Shown here one piece after another: positions 17,851-24,904 of a stretch of DNA of 64,000 nt (within the stretch, counting starts at the first letter, position 1; each line of letters starts with the position of its first letter). The DNA is from Pseudomonadota bacterium. GTDB taxonomy: Bacteria > Pseudomonadota > Alphaproteobacteria > UBA1280 > RI-95. The position numbers and the translations under genes are program-made. The notes beneath the pieces are model-generated. The model was not told where the DNA came from. It ran no database searches and worked only from the letters and a program-made list of their open reading frames with translations. The DNA lies in the NCBI GenBank assembly GCA_016125375.1, contig WGLU01000001.1, positions 62,001-126,000 on the forward strand, written 5' to 3'.

Positions 17851-18537
17851 ATGCTGTTCCGCAAACCCAAGCCCCACAAGACGCGCGCAGGTAAAATTGT
17901 CCTGACGCTGAACGCCCACGGCATTGATACAGTGCTGGACATTGGTGCGAATGTGGGGCAGACGGGGCGCGAATTGCGTGAGCACGGGTACAAGGGACGG
18001 ATTATATCCTTTGAGCCGGTACCATCTGCCCATGCCCAGCTCCTTAAAGCTGCTGCCAAAGACCCGTTTTGGGAAGTAGCCCCACGCACAGCTGTGGGCG
18101 CCAAGACAGGCGAAGTACTGCTGCACGAGTCCGAAAGCTCGGATATGAGCAGCGTGCGTGCGCCGGAACCTGCCCTCATGGAAGCCTTGCCGAAAACCCA
18201 TGTGGTGGGTGAGCACCCCACACCCATCTGCACCGTGGCGGATATTGTGGCGAAATACTGTCCGGACAGTGCCCGCATATTTGTGAAGGTGGATACACAG
18301 GGGTACGAGAAACAGGTGCTTGAAGGCTTTGCAGAGGCCTGGCCGCGTATTCTGGGCATTCAGATGGAAATGTCGCTCTTCAGCCTGTACACGGGCGAGG
18401 CGCTGTTTATGGAATTGACCAAGCGGATTATGGATGAAGGGTTTGAACCCCACCTGATGCTGGAAACCACGTTCAGCCGCCGTTTGAACCGTCAACTGCA
18501 GGTTGACGGTGTTTTTTATCGCCCATCCGCTAAATAA
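17851..18537 (+). CDS. FkbM-family SAM-dependent methyltransferase
   Basis: A 228-residue protein. The SAM motif VLDIGANVGQTGREL is near residues 29-43, ISFEPVPSAHAQL near 52, and FVKVDTQGYEKQVLEGF near 148-164, the FkbM signature. Substrate is unknown; O-methylation of sugars or small metabolites is common in the family. The last codons contain a full intrinsic terminator (18488-18517), and the 3' end overlaps the convergent umuC by 8 bp. Confidence 0.88.
   Translation: MLFRKPKPHKTRAGKIVLTLNAHGIDTVLDIGANVGQTGRELREHGYKGRIISFEPVPSAHAQLLKAAAKDPFWEVAPRTAVGAKTGEVLLHESESSDMSSVRAPEPALMEALPKTHVVGEHPTPICTVADIVAKYCPDSARIFVKVDTQGYEKQVLEGFAEAWPRILGIQMEMSLFSLYTGEALFMELTKRIMDEGFEPHLMLETTFSRRLNRQLQVDGVFYRPSAK
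18488..18517 (+). terminator. Intrinsic terminator inside the fkbM coding end
   Basis: Perfect 9-bp stem ACCGTCAAC / GTTGACGGT with a 5-nt loop, followed after one G by six T, all inside the reading frame and 18 bp before the stop. It is the only hairpin seen at the end of this operon. Confidence 0.6.
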
Positions 18538-19795
18538 CCTTACGGATATCCGACCAGTTTGTTGTGTAGGCTGCCGAGCGCAGGGTGCTTTTGGGCATCC
18601 AGACGTTACGGTCTTTCTGCGTGCCGGTACTGCCGTAAAAGAGGGTGTTGTCCCCGTAACGCCGGTTCAGGCGGTCTAAACACCCCATCAGGTTAATCCG
18701 TTCTGACAGATTACGCGCCGTGCTGAACAGGCTGCTTTGGGTATGTTGGCGCTCGGTCAGGTCAAACAGGCAGATACCTGCTTTTTTGAAATTGGTGTTG
18801 GGGCGGAATATGTGCTGTAAACCGGCTTCTACCGCCTGCAGAAAGGCTGCTGTATCGTCGGTTGCTTCTGGCAGGTTCAGGGTATATGACTCGCCGTAAA
18901 AAGGTTCTTTGGCAAACTGGCTGGTACGGGCATAAACAGTAATGCAGCCAGCCAAGAGGCCATCCTCCCGCAATTTGCGTCCCGCGCGGTGCACGAAAAA
19001 AGAGAGGGCTTGCCGCAGCTGCGCAGCGCTGGTGACAGGCTCGCCGAACGAGCGGGAGCAAATGACGGTTTTGCGGCTGCCGGGGGCACTTTCCATGGAA
19101 AAACAATCCTGTCCGGCCAGTTCGCGGATGGTACGTTCCATCATCACGCTGTAGCGTTTGCGCATGTGCGTGGGGTTGGCATTGGCAAGGTCGAGGGCTG
19201 TTTTAATACCTTCTAGCTTTAGACTGAAAGATAGTTTGCGGCCAATCCCCCATACATCGTCCACATCCATCAGGGCCAGTGCCTTCTGGCGGCGTGTGGG
19301 GTCGCTCAGGTCAAGGACACCTTGCGTATGCGGGTACCTTTTGGCCAGATGGTTGGCAGCTTTGGCCAGCGTCTTTGTCGGCGCGATACCCACACATGTC
19401 GGCACGCCAACCCACTTGAGGATTTTTTGACGCATGGCCTGTCCGTAGACGGTGCGGTCACCGTCGTAGCCCGACAGGTCAAGGAATGATTCGTCAATGG
19501 AATATACATGTACATGGGGGCTGAATGACCGCAGGGTATGGACAATCCGGGCCGACAGGTCACCGTAGAGAATAAAGTTGGCCGAGAAAACAGCGACGTT
19601 ATGCTGCTGTAAAATATCCTTCACCTGATAGACAGGCTGACCCATTGCGATGCCAAGGGCCTTGGCTTCGGGGCTGCGGGCAATGGCGCAGCCGTCGTTA
19701 TTCGACAGCACAATAGTAGGGTGCTGTGCAAGGTCTGGCCGGAACACCCGCTCGCAGGACACAAAAAAGTTATTGCCGTCCACCAATGCATACAT
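18530..19795 (-). CDS. umuC: DNA polymerase V catalytic subunit, UmuC-like
   Basis: A 421-residue Y-family polymerase. It starts MYALVDGNNFFVSCERVF with the metal-binding Asp and the steric-gate region, and has VLSNNDGCAIARSPEAKALG near 30-49 and the catalytic YSIDESFLDLSG near 97-108. HhH motifs follow near 175-200. It performs error-prone translesion synthesis together with processed UmuD. The gene starts 2 nt after the umuD stop, the classic umuDC order. Confidence 0.95.
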   Translation of the reverse strand: MYALVDGNNFFVSCERVFRPDLAQHPTIVLSNNDGCAIARSPEAKALGIAMGQPVYQVKDILQQHNVAVFSANFILYGDLSARIVHTLRSFSPHVHVYSIDESFLDLSGYDGDRTVYGQAMRQKILKWVGVPTCVGIAPTKTLAKAANHLAKRYPHTQGVLDLSDPTRRQKALALMDVDDVWGIGRKLSFSLKLEGIKTALDLANANPTHMRKRYSVMMERTIRELAGQDCFSMESAPGSRKTVICSRSFGEPVTSAAQLRQALSFFVHRAGRKLREDGLLAGCITVYARTSQFAKEPFYGESYTLNLPEATDDTAAFLQAVEAGLQHIFRPNTNFKKAGICLFDLTERQHTQSSLFSTARNLSERINLMGCLDRLNRRYGDNTLFYGSTGTQKDRNVWMPKSTLRSAAYTTNWSDIRKVI

Positions 19796-19797
19796 GG

Positions 19798-20313
19798 CTA
19801 TACCGTCCGCACAACGCCTGTGACAACACCCCAGATGACGGTTTCCAGTTCGGCAGTGACAGGGATGGGGTCAAACTTCGGGTTTTCCGGCATCAGGAAA
19901 ATACCGCTTTTGCCGATGTGCAGGCGTTTGACAGTCAGCTCGCCACCGATGGCAGCAATGACAATCTTGCCGTGTCGCGCCGTCTGGCTGCGGTCGACCA
20001 CTAGCACATCGTTGGGCAGAATACCCGCACCGATCATGGATTCACCCGTGGCCCGCACCATGAATGTTGCCGCCGGATGACGGATGAGCAGCTCATCCAG
20101 GCTAAGACGATTCTCGATGAAGTCATCCGCCGGAGAGGGAAAACCTGCCTGAACCCTGCTGGCATACAGCGGGTAGCGCAGCCCTTTGCTTTCCAGAAAA
20201 CGGGCTACGTCGTCCGCCATGCTTTGGGGGATGCGCATCACGGCTGTGGCCTCGCCAAACTTGCCGCTGCCTTTGGGTCTGCCTGCGCCTGCGCGCTTGC
20301 CGCCGCGTGTCAT
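19798..20313 (-). CDS. umuD: UmuD-like S24 peptidase with basic N-terminal extension
   Basis: A 171-residue LexA/UmuD-type autoprotease. The cleavage site is the Ala-Gly in SRVQAGFPSPADD near residue 55. The Ser of GESMIGAG (near 90) and the Lys of ELTVKRLH (near 127) form the dyad. It is longer than E. coli UmuD (139 aa) because of an N-terminus RGGKRAGAGRPKGSGK, a basic DNA-binding-like stretch. After cleavage it would activate UmuC. No LexA box is evident upstream. Confidence 0.92.
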   Translation of the reverse strand: MTRGGKRAGAGRPKGSGKFGEATAVMRIPQSMADDVARFLESKGLRYPLYASRVQAGFPSPADDFIENRLSLDELLIRHPAATFMVRATGESMIGAGILPNDVLVVDRSQTARHGKIVIAAIGGELTVKRLHIGKSGIFLMPENPKFDPIPVTAELETVIWGVVTGVVRTV

Positions 20314-20376
20314 GACTCACCTATGAATAATGTTACTTAAATCAAAATAGGCCCGGACGACTGTCTTGTCAATCGT

Positions 20377-20410
20377 ACAAAAAAACACCCCTGCCTGAGC
20401 AGGGGTGTTT
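20377..20410 (-). terminator. Intrinsic terminator
   Basis: Stem AAACACCCCTGC / GCAGGGGTGTTT with a 4-nt loop and, on the minus strand, a long T run. It ends the small gene at 20422-20745. Confidence 0.8.
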
Positions 20411-20421
20411 ACGATAACGGC

Positions 20422-20745
20422 TTAGTGGCCGAGGAACACCGCGGCCAGCCAGACGATCAGCAGCAGGATCATGCCGGCGTTGCCGATGCGGTTGGCCAGC
20501 TTGAAGCCGCTGGTTTCCGCTTCGGTCGGCGGGTTGAGGCTGTCGCGCAGCTCGAGGCGGGCATCGCTGTCGGTGGCGAGCTTGATGGCGAGGTCGGTGC
20601 GGGCTTCCTCGCTCAGGGTGGCGAGGTGGGCGCGGACGCCGTCCTCGGTCAGGGCGCGGGCATGGCGCAGGCGGGCGGCCTTGTTCTTGACGAAGATGCC
20701 GCCGACCATGACTGCCATGGCCAGAATGAGACCGAACATGAACAT
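20422..20745 (-). CDS. Small membrane protein with two spans, 107 aa
   Basis: The start MFMFGLILAMAVMVGG was chosen because AAGGGA lies 8 nt upstream and the promoter at 20801-20829 excludes longer frames. Span 1 is at residues 3-17. A charged middle follows (LTEDGVRAHLATLSEEARTDLAIKLATDSDARLELRD), then span 2 (AGMILLLIVWLAAVFLG) at the C-terminus. Not recognised. It has a private promoter and terminator. Confidence 0.7.
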   Translation of the reverse strand: MFMFGLILAMAVMVGGIFVKNKAARLRHARALTEDGVRAHLATLSEEARTDLAIKLATDSDARLELRDSLNPPTEAETSGFKLANRIGNAGMILLLIVWLAAVFLGH

Positions 20746-20800
20746 GGGTTGGGTTCCCTTGAGGGCTGGTGATATGAAAAGAGAAAGGGGATTGGTCTGA

Positions 20801-20829
20801 CGTATACAAACTATACGGGTGAACATCAA
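20801..20829 (-). promoter_or_regulatory. Promoter of the 107-aa membrane protein gene
   Basis: Minus-strand TTGATG, a 17-bp spacer, TATACG. Confidence 0.5.
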
Positions 20830-20832
20830 TAA

Positions 20833-20859
20833 GAAAATACCCCCGCATGCGCGGGGGTA
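20833..20859 (-). terminator. Intrinsic terminator
   Basis: Stem TACCCCCGC / GCGGGGGTA with an ATGC loop and a T-rich tail on the minus strand, 8 nt after the stop of the gene at 20867-21358. Confidence 0.75.
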
Positions 20860-20866
20860 CGGTTGT

Positions 20867-21358
20867 TCAGGACAGGGGGACGCGCACAAAATGGGCCCAT
20901 CCGCGGTCGAACCAGAGCTCCAGCACGTCGGGCTGGTGATCGTCGGCGACGAGCACGGCTTCCACCAGTGTGGAACCCTGTGCGTACGTCAGCCGCCAGT
21001 CTGCGCCGATGCGTGCGCTGTCGGTATCGAACCCGGTGTGGGTGCTGCCATCCTGTGGGCGGGGTTTGAGGGCAAGTGCCATGCCCGTGGGAGTCACATG
21101 GATACGCCGTGGTATGCCATAGGTGGCACCCGGATAGGGGTGGACCGTAATCACCCAATGGCCGCTGCCGTTGTACAGGACATCGAACAGGCTGGCCGGT
21201 GCGGGTGAAAAGGCGCCATTCTGACGGATTTTCAGGTGCAGGGTACCGTAGGCCGGTGCTGCCTTGCGTTTTTGTATGCCTGCCCAAACGGCAGCCAGCA
21301 TAAAGGATGCAGTGGCCGCACAAAGGGACAGAAAGAGGATCCAGATGTCGAGAGCCAT
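20867..21358 (-). CDS. Hypothetical membrane-anchored protein, 163 aa
   Basis: Not recognised. The likely start MALDIWILFLSLCAATASF gives an N-terminal membrane segment (residues 5-27) followed by KRK, so the rest may lie in the cytoplasm or the periplasm. The body is beta-rich with short charged turns (HWVITVHPYPGATYG; DWRLTYAQGSTLVEAVLV). No strong ribosome site precedes this ATG, and the frame stays open upstream to 21460. A private terminator follows. Confidence 0.6.
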   Translation of the reverse strand: MALDIWILFLSLCAATASFMLAAVWAGIQKRKAAPAYGTLHLKIRQNGAFSPAPASLFDVLYNGSGHWVITVHPYPGATYGIPRRIHVTPTGMALALKPRPQDGSTHTGFDTDSARIGADWRLTYAQGSTLVEAVLVADDHQPDVLELWFDRGWAHFVRVPLS

Positions 21359-21428
21359 AGGAGAAGGTGCTTTCTGCGCCGCAGGCGCGATGGAAACGGA
21401 ATAGAGGAGAGAAGTGAGACTGGGCCGG

Positions 21429-21457
21429 ATTATGCACACGGACCGTGTGTTTGACCA
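21429..21457 (-). promoter_or_regulatory. Promoter with palindromic operator in its spacer
   Basis: Minus-strand TGGTCA, a 17-bp spacer, CATAAT. The spacer holds the perfect inverted repeat CACACGG-A-CCGTGTG (21435-21449), the position a MerR- or repressor-type regulator would use. It would drive the 163-aa membrane protein gene. Confidence 0.4.
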
Positions 21458-21477
21458 CAAAAAATATGCGCAGACAA

Positions 21478-21506
21478 TTGACGTAAGGGGCTGTTCAGAC
21501 TATATA
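21478..21506 (+). promoter_or_regulatory. Promoter of ndk
   Basis: TTGACG, a 17-bp spacer, TATATA, then a leader of about 35 nt with ACAGGACAGG before the ATG. Confidence 0.65.
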
Positions 21507-21546
21507 CGGGGCATCGCTTTATGTAAGTAACAGGACAGGTGACCAA

Positions 21547-21969
21547 ATGACCAAGCAACGTACGCTCTCCATCATCAAGCCGGACGCAGTTAAAAAAGGC
21601 AAAATCGGCGCTATTATCCAGCGCTTTGAAGAAAAAGGCCTCAAGCCGATTGCCATGAAAAAAATGATGCTGTCCACTGAACAGGCTCAAGGCTTTTATG
21701 CCGAGCACAAAGACCGCCCGTTCTTTGGTGATCTGGTTTCCTTCATGACCTCCGGCCCGGTTGTTGTTCAGGTGCTCGAAGGTGACGAAGCCATTATCAA
21801 AAACCGCGAAATCATGGGCGCTACCGATCCTAAGAAAGCCGCCCCCGGTACCATCCGTGCCGACTTCGCCGAAAGCATCGACGCAAACGCTGTACACGGC
21901 TCCGACGCTCCGGAAACCGCTGTGCGCGAGATCAACTACTTCTTCAAAGCAGAAGAGTTGGTTGGCTAA
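21547..21969 (+). CDS. ndk: Nucleoside diphosphate kinase
   Basis: A 140-residue protein of normal length. It starts [18 protein letters not shown], and the phosphate-accepting His is in [12 protein letters not shown] near residue 117. [17 protein letters not shown] is the conserved nucleotide loop. It moves the gamma-phosphate from ATP to other NDPs, the step after guaB/guaA/purA products are made. It has its own strong promoter and terminator. Confidence 0.97.
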   Translation: MTKQRTLSIIKPDAVKKGKIGAIIQRFEEKGLKPIAMKKMMLSTEQAQGFYAEHKDRPFFGDLVSFMTSGPVVVQVLEGDEAIIKNREIMGATDPKKAAPGTIRADFAESIDANAVHGSDAPETAVREINYFFKAEELVG

Positions 21970-22000
21970 TTGCCTTTTCGGCACAACGCCGCTATGCTGA

Positions 22001-22028
22001 CGAGGCCTTGAAAAAGGCCTCGTTTTTT
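22001..22028 (+). terminator. Intrinsic terminator of ndk
   Basis: Stem CGAGGCCTT / AAGGCCTCG with a GAAA loop and seven T. Confidence 0.85.
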
Positions 22029-22050
22029 TATCCGACCGAGAGGGACCGAG

Positions 22051-23232
22051 ATGCGCCGTTTTCTGACACTGTTCTGCCTTGGGCTGCTGGCTTTTGCTGG
22101 TATGGCCCATGCCGCTGTGGACGAAATTCCCGAAGGGGAGGAAAACCCGTATGTCATTTCCCCCGTAACGGTAAAGCTGAAGAATCCTGACCCGGTCAAA
22201 GCGCGCGAAACAGCGCTCAATCAGGCTGTGGAGGAAGGGTTTACACGGATGCTCCGTGCCCTGACGGCACAAAGCGCCTGGAACCGGTTTGATGAGGTGC
22301 GCAACCACGTCAGCTACAACGATGCGCTGGAAAAGTTTAATATCCTCGAAGAAAAAACCGGACGCGAGTACGAGTTGACGCTGGAATTGACCTTTAATCG
22401 CGATTTGATGCGTAAGGCCCTACAGGATCTGGGTATTCCGTTCTCCGAGGTGGGGGCTGGGCCAGTGCTGGTTCTGCCGCTCATGGATGACTCTGACAAG
22501 GGACTGATGCTCTGGCAGGAGGAAAACCCGTGGCGGGATGCCCTGTATAACGCAGCCAATACCAAGGCAGGGCTTGTCCGGTTTATCCTGCCCATTGGCG
22601 ACCCCAAGGAAATGATGATGCTGACGGCCGAAATGGCTGCTTTTGGCGCGGGTGACATGATTAACGAGGTCGCCCACGGCTATGCGGCTGATGAGGTTGT
22701 GGTCCCCCGCCTGCGTGTGACCGAGCGGATGGGACGGCGTGTGCTGGATGTAGAGGCCACATGGTACGGTAAAAAGGCCATCGACCCTGTTGTGTTGGAA
22801 TTGCCATATCCGGAAGATATGACGCTGGCCGCCGCAGTGAACATGGCGGCGGAGAAGCTGATTTTCTCGCTGGAAGATGCCTGGCGGGATATTTATCTGC
22901 TCACCTTTGACCAGCCGGGCAGCATGATGCTGTCCTATAAGGTCAAAACACTCCCGGAGCTGTTGCAGATGCAGGAGCGTATCACTTCCGTGCCGATTGT
23001 GCAGAAGGTCTGGCTGCGGTCGGTTAACCGGACCGATGCGATGTTCCAGGTGGACTATTTTGGCGAGACATCACGCTTTGCCACGCTGGCGCTGGAGAAG
23101 GGGTTGAATATTTTCAATACAGGTGAGGAATGGCAGGTAGCCCTGCAAAGTGACATGCCCAAGGCAGAAGCCCCTGCCGAGGCGACGACGCTGACCATCC
23201 CGCAAGTGACAGAAACGCCGATTTTCCCGTAA
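22051..23232 (+). CDS. DUF2066 family exported protein
   Basis: A 393-residue protein with a clear signal peptide (MRRFLTLFCLGLLAFAGMAHA, cut near residue 21). The mature part matches the DUF2066 pattern as I know it: ARETALNQAVEEGFTRML near 53, then LELTFNRDLMRKALQDLGIPF and GPVLVLPLMDD. Function is unknown. Its place directly in front of hda, with stop and start touching at 23232, is a recurrent alphaproteobacterial arrangement. Confidence 0.8.
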   Translation: MRRFLTLFCLGLLAFAGMAHAAVDEIPEGEENPYVISPVTVKLKNPDPVKARETALNQAVEEGFTRMLRALTAQSAWNRFDEVRNHVSYNDALEKFNILEEKTGREYELTLELTFNRDLMRKALQDLGIPFSEVGAGPVLVLPLMDDSDKGLMLWQEENPWRDALYNAANTKAGLVRFILPIGDPKEMMMLTAEMAAFGAGDMINEVAHGYAADEVVVPRLRVTERMGRRVLDVEATWYGKKAIDPVVLELPYPEDMTLAAAVNMAAEKLIFSLEDAWRDIYLLTFDQPGSMMLSYKVKTLPELLQMQERITSVPIVQKVWLRSVNRTDAMFQVDYFGETSRFATLALEKGLNIFNTGEEWQVALQSDMPKAEAPAEATTLTIPQVTETPIFP

Positions 23233-23894
23233 TGCAACAGCTTGTCCTATCTTTCCCGCGTAAAACCAGCTTTGAGGTAGAGGACTATATGCCCTTTACC
23301 AGCCATGGGTCTGCGCTGGCCCTGTTGGCACAAATGGCGCAGACCGGCGGCATGGGCTATGTCTACGGTCCCGAAGGGACGGGCAAAAGCCACTTCCTGC
23401 ATGTGGCGGCCGGGCGTTTGGGTTTGCCTTATTACACGCCGGCAACGCTCCCTGCCGACCCGACCCGCCTGAGTGAGGCCGTGATTGACGATGTGCATGC
23501 CCTTGATGCCGTCCGCCAGCAGGCTGTCTTCCATTTGTTTAACCGGCTGAAAGAGGAGGGTGGCGTGCTGTTACTGGGTGCCGCTGTGCCGGCAGCGTCC
23601 CTGACGTTGCTGCCGGACCTGACATCCCGCCTGCGCACACTGACGCAGGTGGAAATACCCCTGCCGGAAGAAGCTGACCTGAACATCCTGTTGGCCAAGC
23701 TTGCCTATGACCGCCAATTGCTGATTGAACCGGCTGTGGGCAAATACCTGATGACCCGCGCAGAGCGCTCCCCCGTGGTGATAGAAGGCGTGCTGGACAG
23801 GCTGGATACCCTTTCGCTTGCCCGTAAAAAGGGGATTACCATCCCGATGGTGCGTCAGGTGCTGGACGGTGCCGAGGCCACATCATGCGCCTGA
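23232..23894 (+). CDS. hda: DnaA regulatory inactivator Hda-like protein
   Basis: A 220-residue AAA+ protein homologous to the DnaA core. The N-terminal QLVLSF (residues 3-8) is a beta-clamp binding motif, as in Hda. Walker A YGPEGTGKSHF is near 46 and the Walker B-like VIDDVHALD near 85. The Arg-bearing sensor SRLRTLTQVEIPLP is near 130. It would promote ATP hydrolysis on DnaA after clamp loading. It overlaps the next gene by 10 bp. Confidence 0.88.
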   Translation: MQQLVLSFPRKTSFEVEDYMPFTSHGSALALLAQMAQTGGMGYVYGPEGTGKSHFLHVAAGRLGLPYYTPATLPADPTRLSEAVIDDVHALDAVRQQAVFHLFNRLKEEGGVLLLGAAVPAASLTLLPDLTSRLRTLTQVEIPLPEEADLNILLAKLAYDRQLLIEPAVGKYLMTRAERSPVVIEGVLDRLDTLSLARKKGITIPMVRQVLDGAEATSCA

Positions 23895-24391
23895 CGCGTG
23901 ATACGTTGCTCCGCTTGCTGGAAGATGAGGGGGTCAGCGCCACCACCTATACCCATCCGCCTGTGTTTACGGTGGAAGAGTCCAACGCCCTGAAGCTGGA
24001 TATCCCTGGCGCGCACATCAAAAACCTGTTCCTCAAGGACGAGAAGGGCGCACTTTTTCTGGTCGTCGCCCATCATGATACGGCGATTAACCTCAAACAA
24101 CTGTGGCGGGACCTTGGCTGCAAACGCCTGTCCTTCGGCAGGCCGGAACTGCTTTGGGACGTACTTGCCGTCCGCCCCGGGTCCGTGACGCCGCTGGCGC
24201 TGCTGAATGCGCAGGGCGGGGCCATTACCTTTGTCTGGGACGGAGCGCTGGACGGTTACGACCTGATTGCCGCCCACCCGCTGGAGAATACGGCCTCTAC
24301 CGTGATGCCCCGTACACAACTTCTCGCCTTGCTGGACCGGTACGGTCATGCGGCGGTACGCCTGCCCGAAAGTGCTTGCGCCACAGGGTAA
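23885..24391 (+). CDS. Prolyl-tRNA deacylase of the YbaK/ProX family
   Basis: A 168-residue single-domain editing protein. THPPVFTVEESNAL near residues 22-35, GAHIKNLFLKDEKGALFLVV near 42-61, GSVTPLALLNAQ near 98 and HPLENTASTVM near 131-141 fit the ProXp-ala/PrdX-type proteins, which hydrolyse mischarged Ala- or Cys-tRNA(Pro). The start ATG lies inside hda, so translation is probably coupled. Exact specificity cannot be read. Confidence 0.88.
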   Translation: MRLTRDTLLRLLEDEGVSATTYTHPPVFTVEESNALKLDIPGAHIKNLFLKDEKGALFLVVAHHDTAINLKQLWRDLGCKRLSFGRPELLWDVLAVRPGSVTPLALLNAQGGAITFVWDGALDGYDLIAAHPLENTASTVMPRTQLLALLDRYGHAAVRLPESACATG

Positions 24392-24404
24392 GCGCCCCTA
24401 CAGT

Positions 24405-24432
24405 GGGAGCGTTGACTTGTTGCTCCCTTTTT
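24405..24432 (+). terminator. Possible terminator after the deacylase gene
   Basis: GGGAGC and GCTCCC separated by 11 nt, followed by five T. The stem is short and the loop long, so efficiency may be partial. Confidence 0.45.
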
Positions 24433-24458
24433 CCATGCCCCACTTACAGGCATTGCCC

Positions 24459-24833
24459 ATGTCCCGTAAAACCGAAACCCATAAGCGTTTGCAAAAGCGC
24501 TTCCACGCCTTTGTGCGTGACATGAAACTCACCCCGGCTCAGGCTGCTGCCCTGTGCGGCATGACGGTGGACTACATCAACGGTCTGCCCGATACCCTGC
24601 TGGATGACCTGCCCGAGGTGGTTGAACACCGCATGCGCCTTGTGGCCCATATCCACGAACAGCTGGATATGATGTGCGACTCCCGCAAAGAGGTCTACGA
24701 GTGGATGACCACCAAGCACGGTGTGTTCGGCGGTAAAACGCCGCTCAACTACTTGCTGGAGTCGCCCTTTGCCGAGGAGGCGCTCATCAGCCTCAGCGAC
24801 TATCTGGACCACTACATCTACCGGATGTGGTAA
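24459..24833 (+). CDS. Small HTH protein, Xre/ParS-like layout, 124 aa
   Basis: The start MSRKTETHKRLQKRF has AGG 8 nt upstream; an earlier in-frame ATG at 24435 lacks a site. The N-terminal half reads LTPAQAAALCGMTVDYINGLPD, a helix-turn-helix-like segment. The C-terminal half, EWMTTKHGVFGGKTPLNYLL, then a helical end, resembles the DUF2384 toxin-binding domain of MbcA/ParS/Xre antitoxins. No RES or other toxin gene is adjacent. The family link is tentative. A private terminator follows. Confidence 0.55.
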   Translation: MSRKTETHKRLQKRFHAFVRDMKLTPAQAAALCGMTVDYINGLPDTLLDDLPEVVEHRMRLVAHIHEQLDMMCDSRKEVYEWMTTKHGVFGGKTPLNYLLESPFAEEALISLSDYLDHYIYRMW

Positions 24834-24839
24834 CAAGCG

Positions 24840-24867
24840 AGCTGCCCTTTCCGGGCAGCTTTTTTTT
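24840..24867 (+). terminator. Intrinsic terminator
   Basis: Stem AGCTGCCC / GGGCAGCT with a 5-nt loop and nine T, after the small HTH gene. Confidence 0.85.
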
Positions 24868-24904
24868 GTGGTTTTTGATGTGTAAATGGCGCAAAGTAGT
24901 GGCC

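Noticed and set aside
20314-20376. LexA box in front of umuD
   Set aside because: I looked for GAAC/GTTC-type alphaproteobacterial and CTGT-type sites and saw no convincing match; SOS control remains an expectation only.
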